Shown: piece by piece, positions 1 through 7,040 of the stretch
Layout of the letters: each line of letters begins with the position of its first letter
Numbering within the stretch: position 1 is the first letter of the stretch
Origin: Azotimanducus sp965220185
Lineage (GTDB): Bacteria; Pseudomonadota; Gammaproteobacteria; Pseudomonadales; Azotimanducaceae
Assembly (NCBI GenBank): GCA_965220185.1
Contig: OZ244807.1
Span: 1,426,001-1,490,000, forward strand
Direction: 5' to 3'
Length of the DNA stretch: 64,000 nucleotides
Program-made: the position numbers and the translations under genes
Notes under the pieces: model-generated
Seen by the model: the letters and a program-made list of their open reading frames with translations, nothing else
Databases searched by the model: none
Told to the model about the DNA's origin: nothing

Positions 1-1209
1 CAGCATGAACTTCGGGAGTGCCTGCTGAACATGCGTCATCAATGAACGCTCCTTGAATGTCAGCAGTTCCCGGAATTCCTCCTGGGTGTTGATGCCGACT
101 GAGAGCTGCGAAAATTGTTCGTTGATGAAGTTTTGGCACCCCTCAACCGCAGGCAAAACATCGCCGACCTTCCATTTCGCCATATGTTTGCGGGAGTAGT
201 GGTACAGCTCGTCGAGACGGCCGCCTAGTGCGGTGCGCGAGTAGGTTGCTTGAATGGCCTTGCGCATGCGGAAGTGATCGGCGCCATCCATCGAGGGCAG
301 AATGCGCGATGCGCCATACACCTGCTCGAATCCCGACAGGTAGTCCTTCGAACGCAAGTGGCTGCGGCCGTTCCGCTGCATCCAGAAGTTGGCCTCGGGG
401 CCTGCAAGGATGAGCATCCCCTCCTTCTGGAAGGGCACATTGATATTGAAGACAGGTCCGTTCTTGCGGGCAATGTCGGCAAAGAGAGCGGGAATATTAC
501 CGCTGCGCAACATCGGATTAGAGAGTAGATCGCGCAGCGGAGCCGAGGGAATCGGCTTGGATTTCAGGACCCGCTGAAACTGCGGTTGCACGATGCTATC
601 GACGGTTGCCTCGCCGATGGAGCGGCCGATGATGTCAAATTTGCAGACAAGGTCGATGCGTTGGGCGGCCTCTTCATCCAGGGGAAAGATTAAATGAAGG
701 ACATGGCACGAATTGGCGAGTGCGACCAAAATTGCGTCCGTCGGATGGGGGATTTCACCCGAAAGCAGAACCTTGGCGATCCGATCCTTGACGAATTCGC
801 TCGGTATATGGTCGGGCGTGGCGTAGGCGTCCGTTCGCCAGGCGCCTTGGGCGAGAGACCAGAATCCGCCGTTGTGGTGGACGAGGATTCCAACTTCTTC
901 GAGGTTGTCCAAGGCGGCTGCCATGATCGCTTCGGAGCGCCCTGAGAGGTGTTCGATCCAGTATCGGGTGTTGCGCCTCTGCGGCTCGTCGCCGATCTCC
1001 TTCAGGATGGCATCCAAATGGGGATCATCGACAGTCGCCGGGTCGGTGACGAAGAGTTGGTCCTGATCCATGTCAATGCGACCGAGGAGCGCCAGTTCGG
1101 CAAGGCCAGCGCCGATGACAGCACAGTTCATGTTCCAGCCGGGGACCTGGTGAAAGTAGCCGCTATCCTCATTGAGCAGCAGCAGGATCAACTCATGTAC
1201 CAAATTCAA
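1..1209 (-). CDS. GPP34-domain / cytochrome P450 fusion protein (5' part; runs off left edge)
   Basis: The reverse strand is open for exactly 403 codons from a TTG start at 1209 to the window edge. A strong ribosome binding site (AAAGGAGG) lies a few bases upstream at about 1222-1214, which decides this start; the ORF is easily missed because it has no ATG start and no stop inside the window. Residues about 1-205 look like a GPP34 (Golgi phosphoprotein 3-like) domain: it opens LVHELILLLLNEDSGYF and has an AVIGAGLAELALLGRI helix and a late KDRIAKVLLSGEIPHPTD helix. After a short linker, from about residue 236, the sequence is a cytochrome P450 N-terminal half: NIPALFADIARKNGPVF, then a substrate-entry stretch and HFRMRKAIQATYSR, which resembles the helix C region. 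The heme-binding Cys loop lies beyond the window. GPP34 proteins bind phosphoinositides in eukaryotes; a membrane-recruiting role here is inference. Confidence 0.85.
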   Translation of the reverse strand, partial: MNLVHELILLLLNEDSGYFHQVPGWNMNCAVIGAGLAELALLGRIDMDQDQLFVTDPATVDDPHLDAILKEIGDEPQRRNTRYWIEHLSGRSEAIMAAALDNLEEVGILVHHNGGFWSLAQGAWRTDAYATPDHIPSEFVKDRIAKVLLSGEIPHPTDAILVALANSCHVLHLIFPLDEEAAQRIDLVCKFDIIGRSIGEATVDSIVQPQFQRVLKSKPIPSAPLRDLLSNPMLRSGNIPALFADIARKNGPVFNINVPFQKEGMLILAGPEANFWMQRNGRSHLRSKDYLSGFEQVYGASRILPSMDGADHFRMRKAIQATYSRTALGGRLDELYHYSRKHMAKWKVGDVLPAVEGCQNFINEQFSQLSVGINTQEEFRELLTFKERSLMTHVQQALPKFML

Positions 1210-1296
1210 GGACTACCTCCTTTGTTCTCTACAACAGTAGCTTGAATGCAATTAGCGCAGCAATCTAAATCGAACTTACCCGCATTGTCAAGGCTG

Positions 1297-2538
1297 TGTA
1301 GGGGCTCAGGACATTTCGGAATTTTCGGCTGTCGGTTCGGACATGTTTTCAAGGTGGACAAGATACTCGTTGGGCGTTCGGCAGTCCAGCGCGGTGTGTG
1401 GGCGCTGGTAGTTGTGGAAGAACTCGTGCCCGGCGAGCCTTGGGGCGACGTCGGCGACGGTGAGCGGGCCGTCGTACCGGTTCCAGAACTCGATGCGGGC
1501 GGAGCGGTTGGCGCGCTCGACGCAGCCGTTCCACTGCGGGCGGCGCGGCGGCAGGACGTGGAGGGGGATGTCGAGCGCCTCGCAGGCGCGCTCGAAGTCG
1601 GCCATGAACTCGGAGCCGCCGTCGACCTGGATGGATTCGACGGGGAACGGCATGGCGTCGGCCATGGCGTGGAGGAAGCGCCTGGCGTTGCCGGCGGTGG
1701 CGCGGGAGAAGACGCGGGAGGCGGCGAACCTGGAGACCGGGCAGACGGCGCGGAACTCCTTGAGGGACTGGCCGTCGCGGCTGTAGGTCATGTGGTCGAC
1801 CTGGATCATCTGGCCGGGGGCCTTGGCCCTGTCGCCGTAGGTCCAGCGCCGCGCCCAGGCGCCGTCGAAGTCGCGGCGCCGCTTCGGCCTTGCGCGGCCC
1901 TCGCAGAAGGCCGCGGGCCTGATGCGGCCGTCGGCGACGGCCTTGGCGAGGATGCGCCCGACGGTGGAGACCGACAGGCCGACGCCGCGGCGGTCGAGCA
2001 TGGCCTTGAGCCGGGCCTTGCCCATGTAGGGGTGTTCGGCCCGCAGTTCGAGCACGGCGCGGTCGTCGGCGTCTGTCCAGCGCCGGCGGCGGACGCTTCG
2101 CGGGCGGGTGCTCTTCGGCGCGAGGGCCTTGAGGCCGCCGTCGCGGAAGGCGCGCCGCCAGTCGTAGTAGGTGCTGCTGGCGAGGCCGATGGCCTCCAGG
2201 GCGTCGCCGCGGCGCATGCCGCCGGCGACCATGGTGTCGACCAGCCGGAGCGCGCGGCGTCGCGCCAGGGCGGCCTCGGATTCGGTGTCGTCCACGGGCG
2301 GGCGCTTGCAGGACGGGGGGCAGGCGTGCAACAGTTGCATGTTCAGGCTCCTTGGTTTGTTGGATAAAACAAGCATGCCTGAGCCGGCGGCGTGGCGCCG
2401 TGCGCCGCGCCGCCGGGCCATGAACTCCGGTCGCCTCCGGCTCCCTGCGTTCATGGCCCGGCGCCCCTCCCCCTTCGGTCAGCTCATGAGCCTAATTCCT
2501 CGGGGAGGAAAGTTCCGGAATGTATCTGAGCCCGAACA
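1297..2538 (-). mobile_element. IS481-like insertion sequence, apparently complete
   Basis: A 1.24 kb element bounded by imperfect inverted repeats of about 31 bp: the left end at 1297-1327 (TGTAGGGGCTCAG ... TTTCGGAA) matches the reverse complement of 2507-2538 (TGTTCGGGCTCAG ... TTCCGGAA) with a few mismatches and one gap. The ends begin with TGT, as usual for IS481/IS3-type elements. It carries one DDE transposase gene whose stop codon lies inside the left terminal repeat. No convincing target duplication could be read. It sits just upstream of the GPP34-P450 gene and about 10 bp from a miniature element, so it belongs to a nest of insertions. Confidence 0.8.
1306..2340 (-). CDS. IS481-like DDE transposase
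   Basis: A 344-residue transposase. The chosen ATG at 2340 follows an AAGGAG ribosome binding site; a longer reading from 2454 is possible but has no such site. The N-terminal third is helix-turn-helix (ALEAIGLASSTYYDWRRAF, then a Lys/Arg-rich linker with RRRRWT). The integrase core holds all three acidic residues: Asp in IQVDHMTYSRDG, Asp in IQVDGGSEFMADF and Glu in CVERANRSARIEFWN. It ends with the HNYQRPHTALDCRTPNEYL motif typical of the IS481/IS3 group. The gene appears intact and could be active. The long open frame on the opposite strand is a G+C-driven shadow. Confidence 0.9.
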   Translation of the reverse strand: MQLLHACPPSCKRPPVDDTESEAALARRRALRLVDTMVAGGMRRGDALEAIGLASSTYYDWRRAFRDGGLKALAPKSTRPRSVRRRRWTDADDRAVLELRAEHPYMGKARLKAMLDRRGVGLSVSTVGRILAKAVADGRIRPAAFCEGRARPKRRRDFDGAWARRWTYGDRAKAPGQMIQVDHMTYSRDGQSLKEFRAVCPVSRFAASRVFSRATAGNARRFLHAMADAMPFPVESIQVDGGSEFMADFERACEALDIPLHVLPPRRPQWNGCVERANRSARIEFWNRYDGPLTVADVAPRLAGHEFFHNYQRPHTALDCRTPNEYLVHLENMSEPTAENSEMS

Positions 2539-2548
2539 GTGTGTGCTG

Positions 2549-2710
2549 GGAGCCTGCGCCGTAGGAAATTCACGGCTGCAAATCCGCTCCCACTCGCCCG
2601 TTTGAACGCTCGATTTCGTCAAATATGACTCGATATTATCCTCAACCGAGCGTCCAAACGGGCGGCGGGATCGAATTTTCGCTTTTCTGACTTTCTGCGG
2701 CGCAGGCTCC
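2549..2710. repeat. Miniature element B, copy 1 (about 162 bp)
   Basis: Inverted ends GGAGCCTGCGCCG (2549) and CGGCGCAGGCTCC (ending 2710). Two further copies lie at 59900-60060 and 60063-60238. Copies share the core ATTTCGTCAAATATGAC and GATATTATCCTCAA. An internal stem pairs CCCGTTTG with CAAACGGG here, but CCCTTTG with CAAAGGG in the other copies, so pairing is kept while the sequence changes. The right end joins a CTAG site shared with the next element; at the left the expected TA has become TG. No coding capacity. Confidence 0.8.
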
Positions 2711-2712
2711 TA

Positions 2713-2975
2713 GTGTCCTGTGTCATAAATAAGTGTGGATTCAGCGCGCAGGAGAAGGGCTGTGGCGAGGCACGTCCCGCAGGGAATACCTGGCCGTATT
2801 GCCAAGGGACGTAACGCGGCCACAGCCCTTCTCCTGCGCGCCCTTCGGGAGCGAGCACAATCGCCGACGGCTGCGTTGCAGCCCTTGGCAATATGCCCGA
2901 TATTCCCTGCGGACCGCGCCTTGCCATCAACGATTGTGCTCACTCTGAACCACACTTATTTATGACACAGGACAC
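2713..2975. repeat. Miniature element A, copy 1 (263 bp MITE)
   Basis: Perfect 26-bp terminal inverted repeats start GTGTCCTGTGTCATAAATAA and the element is flanked by TA on both sides within CTAG. A second 263-bp copy at 46327-46589 differs at only about three positions. Inside are two further nested palindromes: a 23-bp arm containing AGGAGAAGGGCTGTGGC pairs with its complement about 70 bp later, and GAGCACAATCG pairs with CGATTGTGCTC. CTAG targeting with TA duplication is the known habit of IS630/Tc1-mariner elements, so this is probably a MITE mobilised by such a transposase. It encodes no protein. Confidence 0.88.
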
Positions 2976-2979
2976 TAGT

Positions 2980-3647
2980 TCAGCACATGTGAGACTGGTC
3001 GTGGAGTCCCAAGGCAGAAGAAAGGTGCTCGAAAGGGGTCTTCCAGTCCAGTGACATGTGTGGTCTGACGGCGTTGTGGAAGTGTTGGAATTTGGCGAGG
3101 GCGGGCGCGGCCTCGGCGACGGTGAGTTCGCCTTCGTCGCGGGCCCGGAATTCGGTTCTGGAGGCGTCGTTGGCGCGCTCGGCGCAGCCGTTGGGCCTGG
3201 GGGCTCTTGGAGGGAGGACGAAGAGCGGGCGCCCGAGGTCGCGGCAGGCGGTTTCGAACTCGGCCATGAACTCGGGGCCGCCGTCGACCTGGATGGACTT
3301 GATCCAGGGGTGCTCGGCGAGCAGCGCTTCGAGGAGCCGGCGGGCGTTGCGGGCCGTGGCGCGGGAGAAGACGAGGCGGAACATGAGCCTGGCGGCCGGG
3401 CCGGCGGAGAAGTCGCGGCGCCGCTTCGGCGCGGCGCGTCCGCGGAGGAAGGCGCAGGGTCGCGCGTGTCCGAGCGCCACGCCCTTCCTGAGGATCCTGC
3501 CGATGGTGGACTCGGACAGGAGGACGCCGTTGCGGGCGGGCATGACGCGCAGCCTCGCCTTGCCCATGAAGGGGTATTTCCCGCGCTTGTCCCAGACGGC
3601 CCGCTGCTGGGCGCGCGTCCATTCGCGCCCGCGTGTCGAGCGCGGCC
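2980..3647 (-). pseudogene. Decayed IS481-like transposase
   Basis: The reverse strand encodes the C-terminal two thirds of a transposase similar to the one at 1306-2340 (YPFMGKARLRVMPARNG, STIGRILRKGVALG, KSIQVDGGPEFMAEF, RANDASRTEF). The N-terminal helix-turn-helix part is missing: the reading frame is cut near 3648 by the TGTCAACT end of the neighbouring cassette. The segment between KRRRDF and VFSRATARNARR is about 45-50 residues shorter than in the intact transposase, which removes the first catalytic Asp. The 3' end stops next to miniature element A. It cannot make an active enzyme. Confidence 0.8.
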
Positions 3648-4988
3648 TGTCAACTGTCCTGTGTAATTCCCTTCAAAAGCCCTCAAAACTCACCAACCAA
3701 GGTCCGAGGACGAAGGTGCGCCTTGTTTCAGTGAGTGTGTTCTTTCGGTGATGTAGTCGTGCATGGACGGAATAGGGACGGTGAGGTTCTCTGTCGTGTC
3801 TTTTTGCAGGACACCACAATGCAGGAGCGCATCATATGCGTCGTCATAGGGAAGCTCTTTCTCGATCAAAGGGTGTGTCTTGTAGGCACGTTCCACTGCG
3901 CTTAGGACGGTGTAGCTGGTCGTGCCTTGACCTTTGGGCAGTACCGAAATCACTTCGTGCAATAACGGTGAAGGGATTGTGTTGATTCGTCGTGCGTAGT
4001 AATCCTCTCGGCGAGCTTGCGATGCCTGTTGTATTGCATGAAGGTCACATTCGGCGAGACGGCCACCCACCTTGATCAATTCTTCGCCTAACGAACGCAA
4101 TACGTTTGTGAGGTGTTGCGGCCAGCCAAAAGATTCATCGACAACAAGCTGTCGCAAGGCCATGTCGTACCCGTCGCATTCAATCCCGAATGCGCTGTTG
4201 GCGAGGAACGCATCAAGTGCGTCGAGAACATTTTCTTCATCGAGTGGTTGGAGTGTGCGGACACTCTCTGATCCGAACCGTGAAACCCCAAGTCGGTTGA
4301 ATGTTGCTTCGCTGTCGCTCAGCCCACCTGCGATCAACGCTACGTTCCCAGCATTGCCCGCATGCAGGTTGAGAAGAATTGAACTTTTTCCATTGGGGAG
4401 ATCACCCGCGGCTGTTTGCGCTTCATCAAGGAACAAGAGCAGCGGCTTGCTTTGTTCTTCCCGCTGCCTCATCAGTTCTCGGACGGTGGATACTTCCTGC
4501 GATGGTGTGGTTGTCGCATAAGACGCGCCCACGCCGACGACCGCCTTCGCACCGCCCTTGAATGTGTGTTGATAGGATCGTTTGATCTCATCTGCCTTGT
4601 CCGGCTCAATTTCCTGCAACACCTCAAGCAAGGCGATGTGTGGCCTATTGATCTGTGCAGAATCGAGTTCTGCTGTATCGCATTCGCCCCGTAGCGCTTC
4701 TCTCAAGTGGTTGAGCAGTGCGGTTTTGCCTGCGCCGGGTGCGCCTTGAAAGACGAGGGTTTTCCCTTCCGGTCGCCCCGCTTGCAGGTTACGGAGCACA
4801 CGGTGCGCCATATCAATCTCGTCTTGACGACCTGTAAAAAAGAGTGGTGACTGGCGATCCTGTCCGTCGATATACGATTGAATGGCTTGTGGGTTGAAGT
4901 TCATCGACATTCCGTAGAACGTTGTTCTGATGCCCATTTTAGCCATGAATGAGAGACTTTGAAGGGGAATGACATACGAAAGTTGACA
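3648..4988 (-). mobile_element. Putative small mobile cassette with inverted ends carrying an AAA ATPase
   Basis: The ends of this 1.34 kb segment are imperfect inverted repeats of about 31 bp. Reading inward from 3648 gives TGTCAACTGTCCTGTG...ATTCCCTTCAAA; reading inward on the other strand from 4988 gives TGTCAACTTTCGTATG...ATTCCCCTTCAAA, about 26 of 31 positions matching. Both ends are bordered by GGCC (3644-3647 and 4989-4992), which could be a 4-bp target duplication or an extension of the repeat. The left end truncates a transposase gene. The only gene inside is an AAA ATPase, so movement would depend on a transposase supplied elsewhere. That it is mobile is inference. Confidence 0.5.
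3690..4946 (-). CDS. AAA (ORC/AAA_16-like) ATPase
   Basis: A 418-residue ATPase. It opens with the usual lead of this group (FFTGRQDEIDMAHRVLRNL), followed by Walker A GAPGAGKT at about 68-75 and Walker B LLLFLDEAQT at about 170, then a small helical lid. No nuclease, transposase or effector domain is visible. A shorter start at the ATG of MNFNPQAIQ (about 14 codons in) is also plausible; neither start has a strong ribosome binding site. The gene fills a segment with inverted terminal repeats. A decayed relative of the same general type is at 51980-53048. Function unknown. Confidence 0.75.
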   Translation of the reverse strand: MAKMGIRTTFYGMSMNFNPQAIQSYIDGQDRQSPLFFTGRQDEIDMAHRVLRNLQAGRPEGKTLVFQGAPGAGKTALLNHLREALRGECDTAELDSAQINRPHIALLEVLQEIEPDKADEIKRSYQHTFKGGAKAVVGVGASYATTTPSQEVSTVRELMRQREEQSKPLLLFLDEAQTAAGDLPNGKSSILLNLHAGNAGNVALIAGGLSDSEATFNRLGVSRFGSESVRTLQPLDEENVLDALDAFLANSAFGIECDGYDMALRQLVVDESFGWPQHLTNVLRSLGEELIKVGGRLAECDLHAIQQASQARREDYYARRINTIPSPLLHEVISVLPKGQGTTSYTVLSAVERAYKTHPLIEKELPYDDAYDALLHCGVLQKDTTENLTVPIPSMHDYITERTHSLKQGAPSSSDLGW

Positions 4989-5042
4989 GGCCGTTCCCTG
5001 TGAGTTGAATAAAATATCGACATGATATACGTCAACTTTCGT
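4976..5042. repeat. Head-to-head copies of the cassette end (12-bp perfect inverted repeat)
   Basis: ACGAAAGTTGAC at 4976-4987 is the exact reverse complement of GTCAACTTTCGT at 5031-5042. The first is the end of the ATPase cassette; the second continues TTTATAAATCCCTTC, which also resembles the cassette end, so a third terminal-repeat copy may start near 5030. Read on the reverse strand, the right arm also supplies a TTGACG hexamer that could serve as the -35 of the ATPase promoter. Confidence 0.5.
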
Positions 5043-5071
5043 TTATAAATCCCTTCCGAAATGTATCTTTG

Positions 5072-5088
5072 AGCCCGCACGGGCTTTT
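5072..5088 (+). terminator. Rho-independent terminator-like hairpin
   Basis: AGCCCG-CA-CGGGCT followed by TTTT. It lies between the ATPase cassette and korC with no complete gene just upstream on this strand. It may be the relic of a lost upstream gene, or an attenuator in the korC leader. The rest of 5043-5249 shows nothing else recognisable. Confidence 0.45.
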
Positions 5089-5249
5089 AGAGAGAGGTGC
5101 TTAAGGCTAGAAGCGCTGATTAAGGAGCGATGTGCAATGCGATTCGTGCCTCGCTCGCGCCGCAAAGACACCGCGCTCTGGCGCATAGACAAGCGCGCAC
5201 GCAAGAGGGTAAAGTGCTTGCCATTTAGCTGATTGAATAGCGGGCAACC

Positions 5250-7034
5250 GTGAAGCCAACCAACATTCACAATCCCGACTACTTTCACAAGGTGGTCGAT
5301 TGCCAATGGGCTTGCCCTGCGCATACCCCGGTGCCTGAATACATCCGCTTGATCGCGGCGGAGCGCTATACCGAAGCTTACATGCTCAACTGGGATTCGA
5401 ACGTCTTCCCCGGCATTCTTGGACGCACCTGCGATCGCCCGTGCGAGCCAGCGTGCCGCCGTGTTCGTACCGAGGAAAAGCCCGTCGCCATCTGTCGTTT
5501 GAAGCGTGTCGCCGCTGACTACAAGGGTGACATCACGGACTACCTGCCGCCTGTGCCAAAGAAGAAGAACGGCTTCCGGGTTGCGCTGTTGGGCTCGGGG
5601 CCGGCATCGCTCGCCGTTGCCCGCGACCTCCTGCCGCTCGGCTATGAAGTTCACATGTTCGAGAAGGACCCGGCTGGTGGTGGCATGATGCGCACGCAAA
5701 TCCCGGCGTTTCGCCTGCCAGCGGATGTGCTTGAGGAAGAAGTTGATCTGATTCTCGACATGGGTGTCGAGTGTCATTTCGGGCACGAGATCACGAGCAT
5801 GAAGGATATGCTCGATATGGGGTTTGATGCCTATTTTGTCGGCACCGGCGCGCCGCGCGGACGCGATCTTGATATCCCGGGAAGGGCCGAATCCGATGCG
5901 CACATCAGCATCGGCATCGACTGGCTTTCGAGCGTCGCGTTCGGGCACACCACATCGATCCAAGGCAAGGTCATTGTGATGGGCGGCGGCAACACGGCCA
6001 TGGACTGCTGCCGAACGTCGAAGCGCCTTGGCGCCGAATCCGTGCATGTGGTTGTGCGCTCGGGCTTCGATGTGATGAAGGCCTCCGAATGGGAGAAGGA
6101 AGAGGCCATGCTTGAAGGCATTCCGATTATCAACAACCGTCCGCCGCGCGAATTCGTGCATGAGAACGGCCAGCTCAAGGGCATCTGGTTCACCTGTATC
6201 GAACAGGTGCCAGACGAAAACGGCCGCCTCAAATCCGTCCCGACCGGCGATCCGGATGTGTTCATGGAAGCTGACCATGTGCTCATGGCCATCGGTCAGG
6301 AAAACCACTGCCCGTGGATCGAGCGCGATCTCGGCATCGAGTTTGACAAGTGGGATTGCCCGGTGCTCGATGAAATCACCTTTCAATCGACCAATCCCAA
6401 GGTGTTCTTCGGCGGCGACTCGGCGTTCGGCCCCGAGAACATCATCTGGGCCTCGGCGCATGCCCATCAAGCAGCCATCTCCATTCATCTTATGTGCCAA
6501 GGCAAGGATCTCAAGAAGGACCGGCCGCCGCGTGGCGTCAACCTCATCAGCCAGAAGATGGGCGTGCACGAATGGAGCTACGACAGCGAGCACGACCCCG
6601 CAGCGCGTGTCCTCGTGCCGCACTCCAAACTCGACAAGACGCTCTCCAACATCAAAGTCGAAGTCGAACTTGGCTTTGATGCGCGCCTCGGCCACTTCGA
6701 AGCGCAGCGCTGCCTGAATTGCGACATTCAGACGGTGTTTACTGAACAGCTCTGCATCGAATGCGATGCCTGCGTGGACATCTGTCCGATGGATTGCATC
6801 AGCTTTGTGGACAATGGCGAAGAGGCCGAATTGCGCACGCGCCTGATGGCGCCCGCTGAGAACCTCGAGCAAGACCTGTATGTCTCAGACGCGCTTCCCA
6901 CCACCCGCGTCATGGTCAAAGACGAGGATTTGTGCCTGCACTGCGGACTGTGCGCCGAGCGCTGCCCGACCAATGCGTGGGACATGCAGAAGTCGATCTT
7001 CCACCTGCCGCAGCTTGGCAGCTATGCGGAGTAG
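5250..7034 (+). CDS. korC: KorC-like NAD(P)H:ferredoxin oxidoreductase subunit (GltD-type FAD protein with 4Fe-4S clusters)
   Basis: A 594-residue (about 65 kDa) iron-sulfur flavoprotein. The N-terminal region carries the Cys pattern of GltD-type proteins (DCQWACPAHTPVPEYI, GRTCDRPCEPACRR). Two Rossmann motifs follow: FAD-binding LLGSGPASLAVARDL near 115 and NAD(P)-binding VMGGGNTAMDCCRTSKRLG near 250. The C-terminus adds two ferredoxin clusters, CIECDACVDICPMDC and CLHCGLCAERCPTNAW. It would pass electrons between NAD(P)(H) and the 2-oxoacid oxidoreductase encoded next, 6 bp downstream. The size and gene order match the three-subunit KorABC 2-oxoglutarate oxidoreductase described from Azoarcus. 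The start is a GTG without a clear ribosome binding site. Confidence 0.82.
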   Translation: MKPTNIHNPDYFHKVVDCQWACPAHTPVPEYIRLIAAERYTEAYMLNWDSNVFPGILGRTCDRPCEPACRRVRTEEKPVAICRLKRVAADYKGDITDYLPPVPKKKNGFRVALLGSGPASLAVARDLLPLGYEVHMFEKDPAGGGMMRTQIPAFRLPADVLEEEVDLILDMGVECHFGHEITSMKDMLDMGFDAYFVGTGAPRGRDLDIPGRAESDAHISIGIDWLSSVAFGHTTSIQGKVIVMGGGNTAMDCCRTSKRLGAESVHVVVRSGFDVMKASEWEKEEAMLEGIPIINNRPPREFVHENGQLKGIWFTCIEQVPDENGRLKSVPTGDPDVFMEADHVLMAIGQENHCPWIERDLGIEFDKWDCPVLDEITFQSTNPKVFFGGDSAFGPENIIWASAHAHQAAISIHLMCQGKDLKKDRPPRGVNLISQKMGVHEWSYDSEHDPAARVLVPHSKLDKTLSNIKVEVELGFDARLGHFEAQRCLNCDIQTVFTEQLCIECDACVDICPMDCISFVDNGEEAELRTRLMAPAENLEQDLYVSDALPTTRVMVKDEDLCLHCGLCAERCPTNAWDMQKSIFHLPQLGSYAE

Positions 7035-7040
7035 GGGGCC

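Noticed and set aside
1246..2367. Long forward open frame of 373 codons
   Set aside because: It lies antisense to the intact IS481-like transposase, is extremely rich in Gly/Ala/Val/Glu and shows no motif; it is a by-product of high third-position G+C in the transposase.
2619..2965. Several small frames on both strands
   Set aside because: They fall inside miniature element A, recur in its second copy and are caused by its palindromes; there is no ribosome binding site or protein-like sequence.
5043..6872. Long reverse frame of 609 codons
   Set aside because: It is antisense to korC, whose Fe-S and nucleotide-binding motifs are unmistakable. The reverse product has no recognisable domain.
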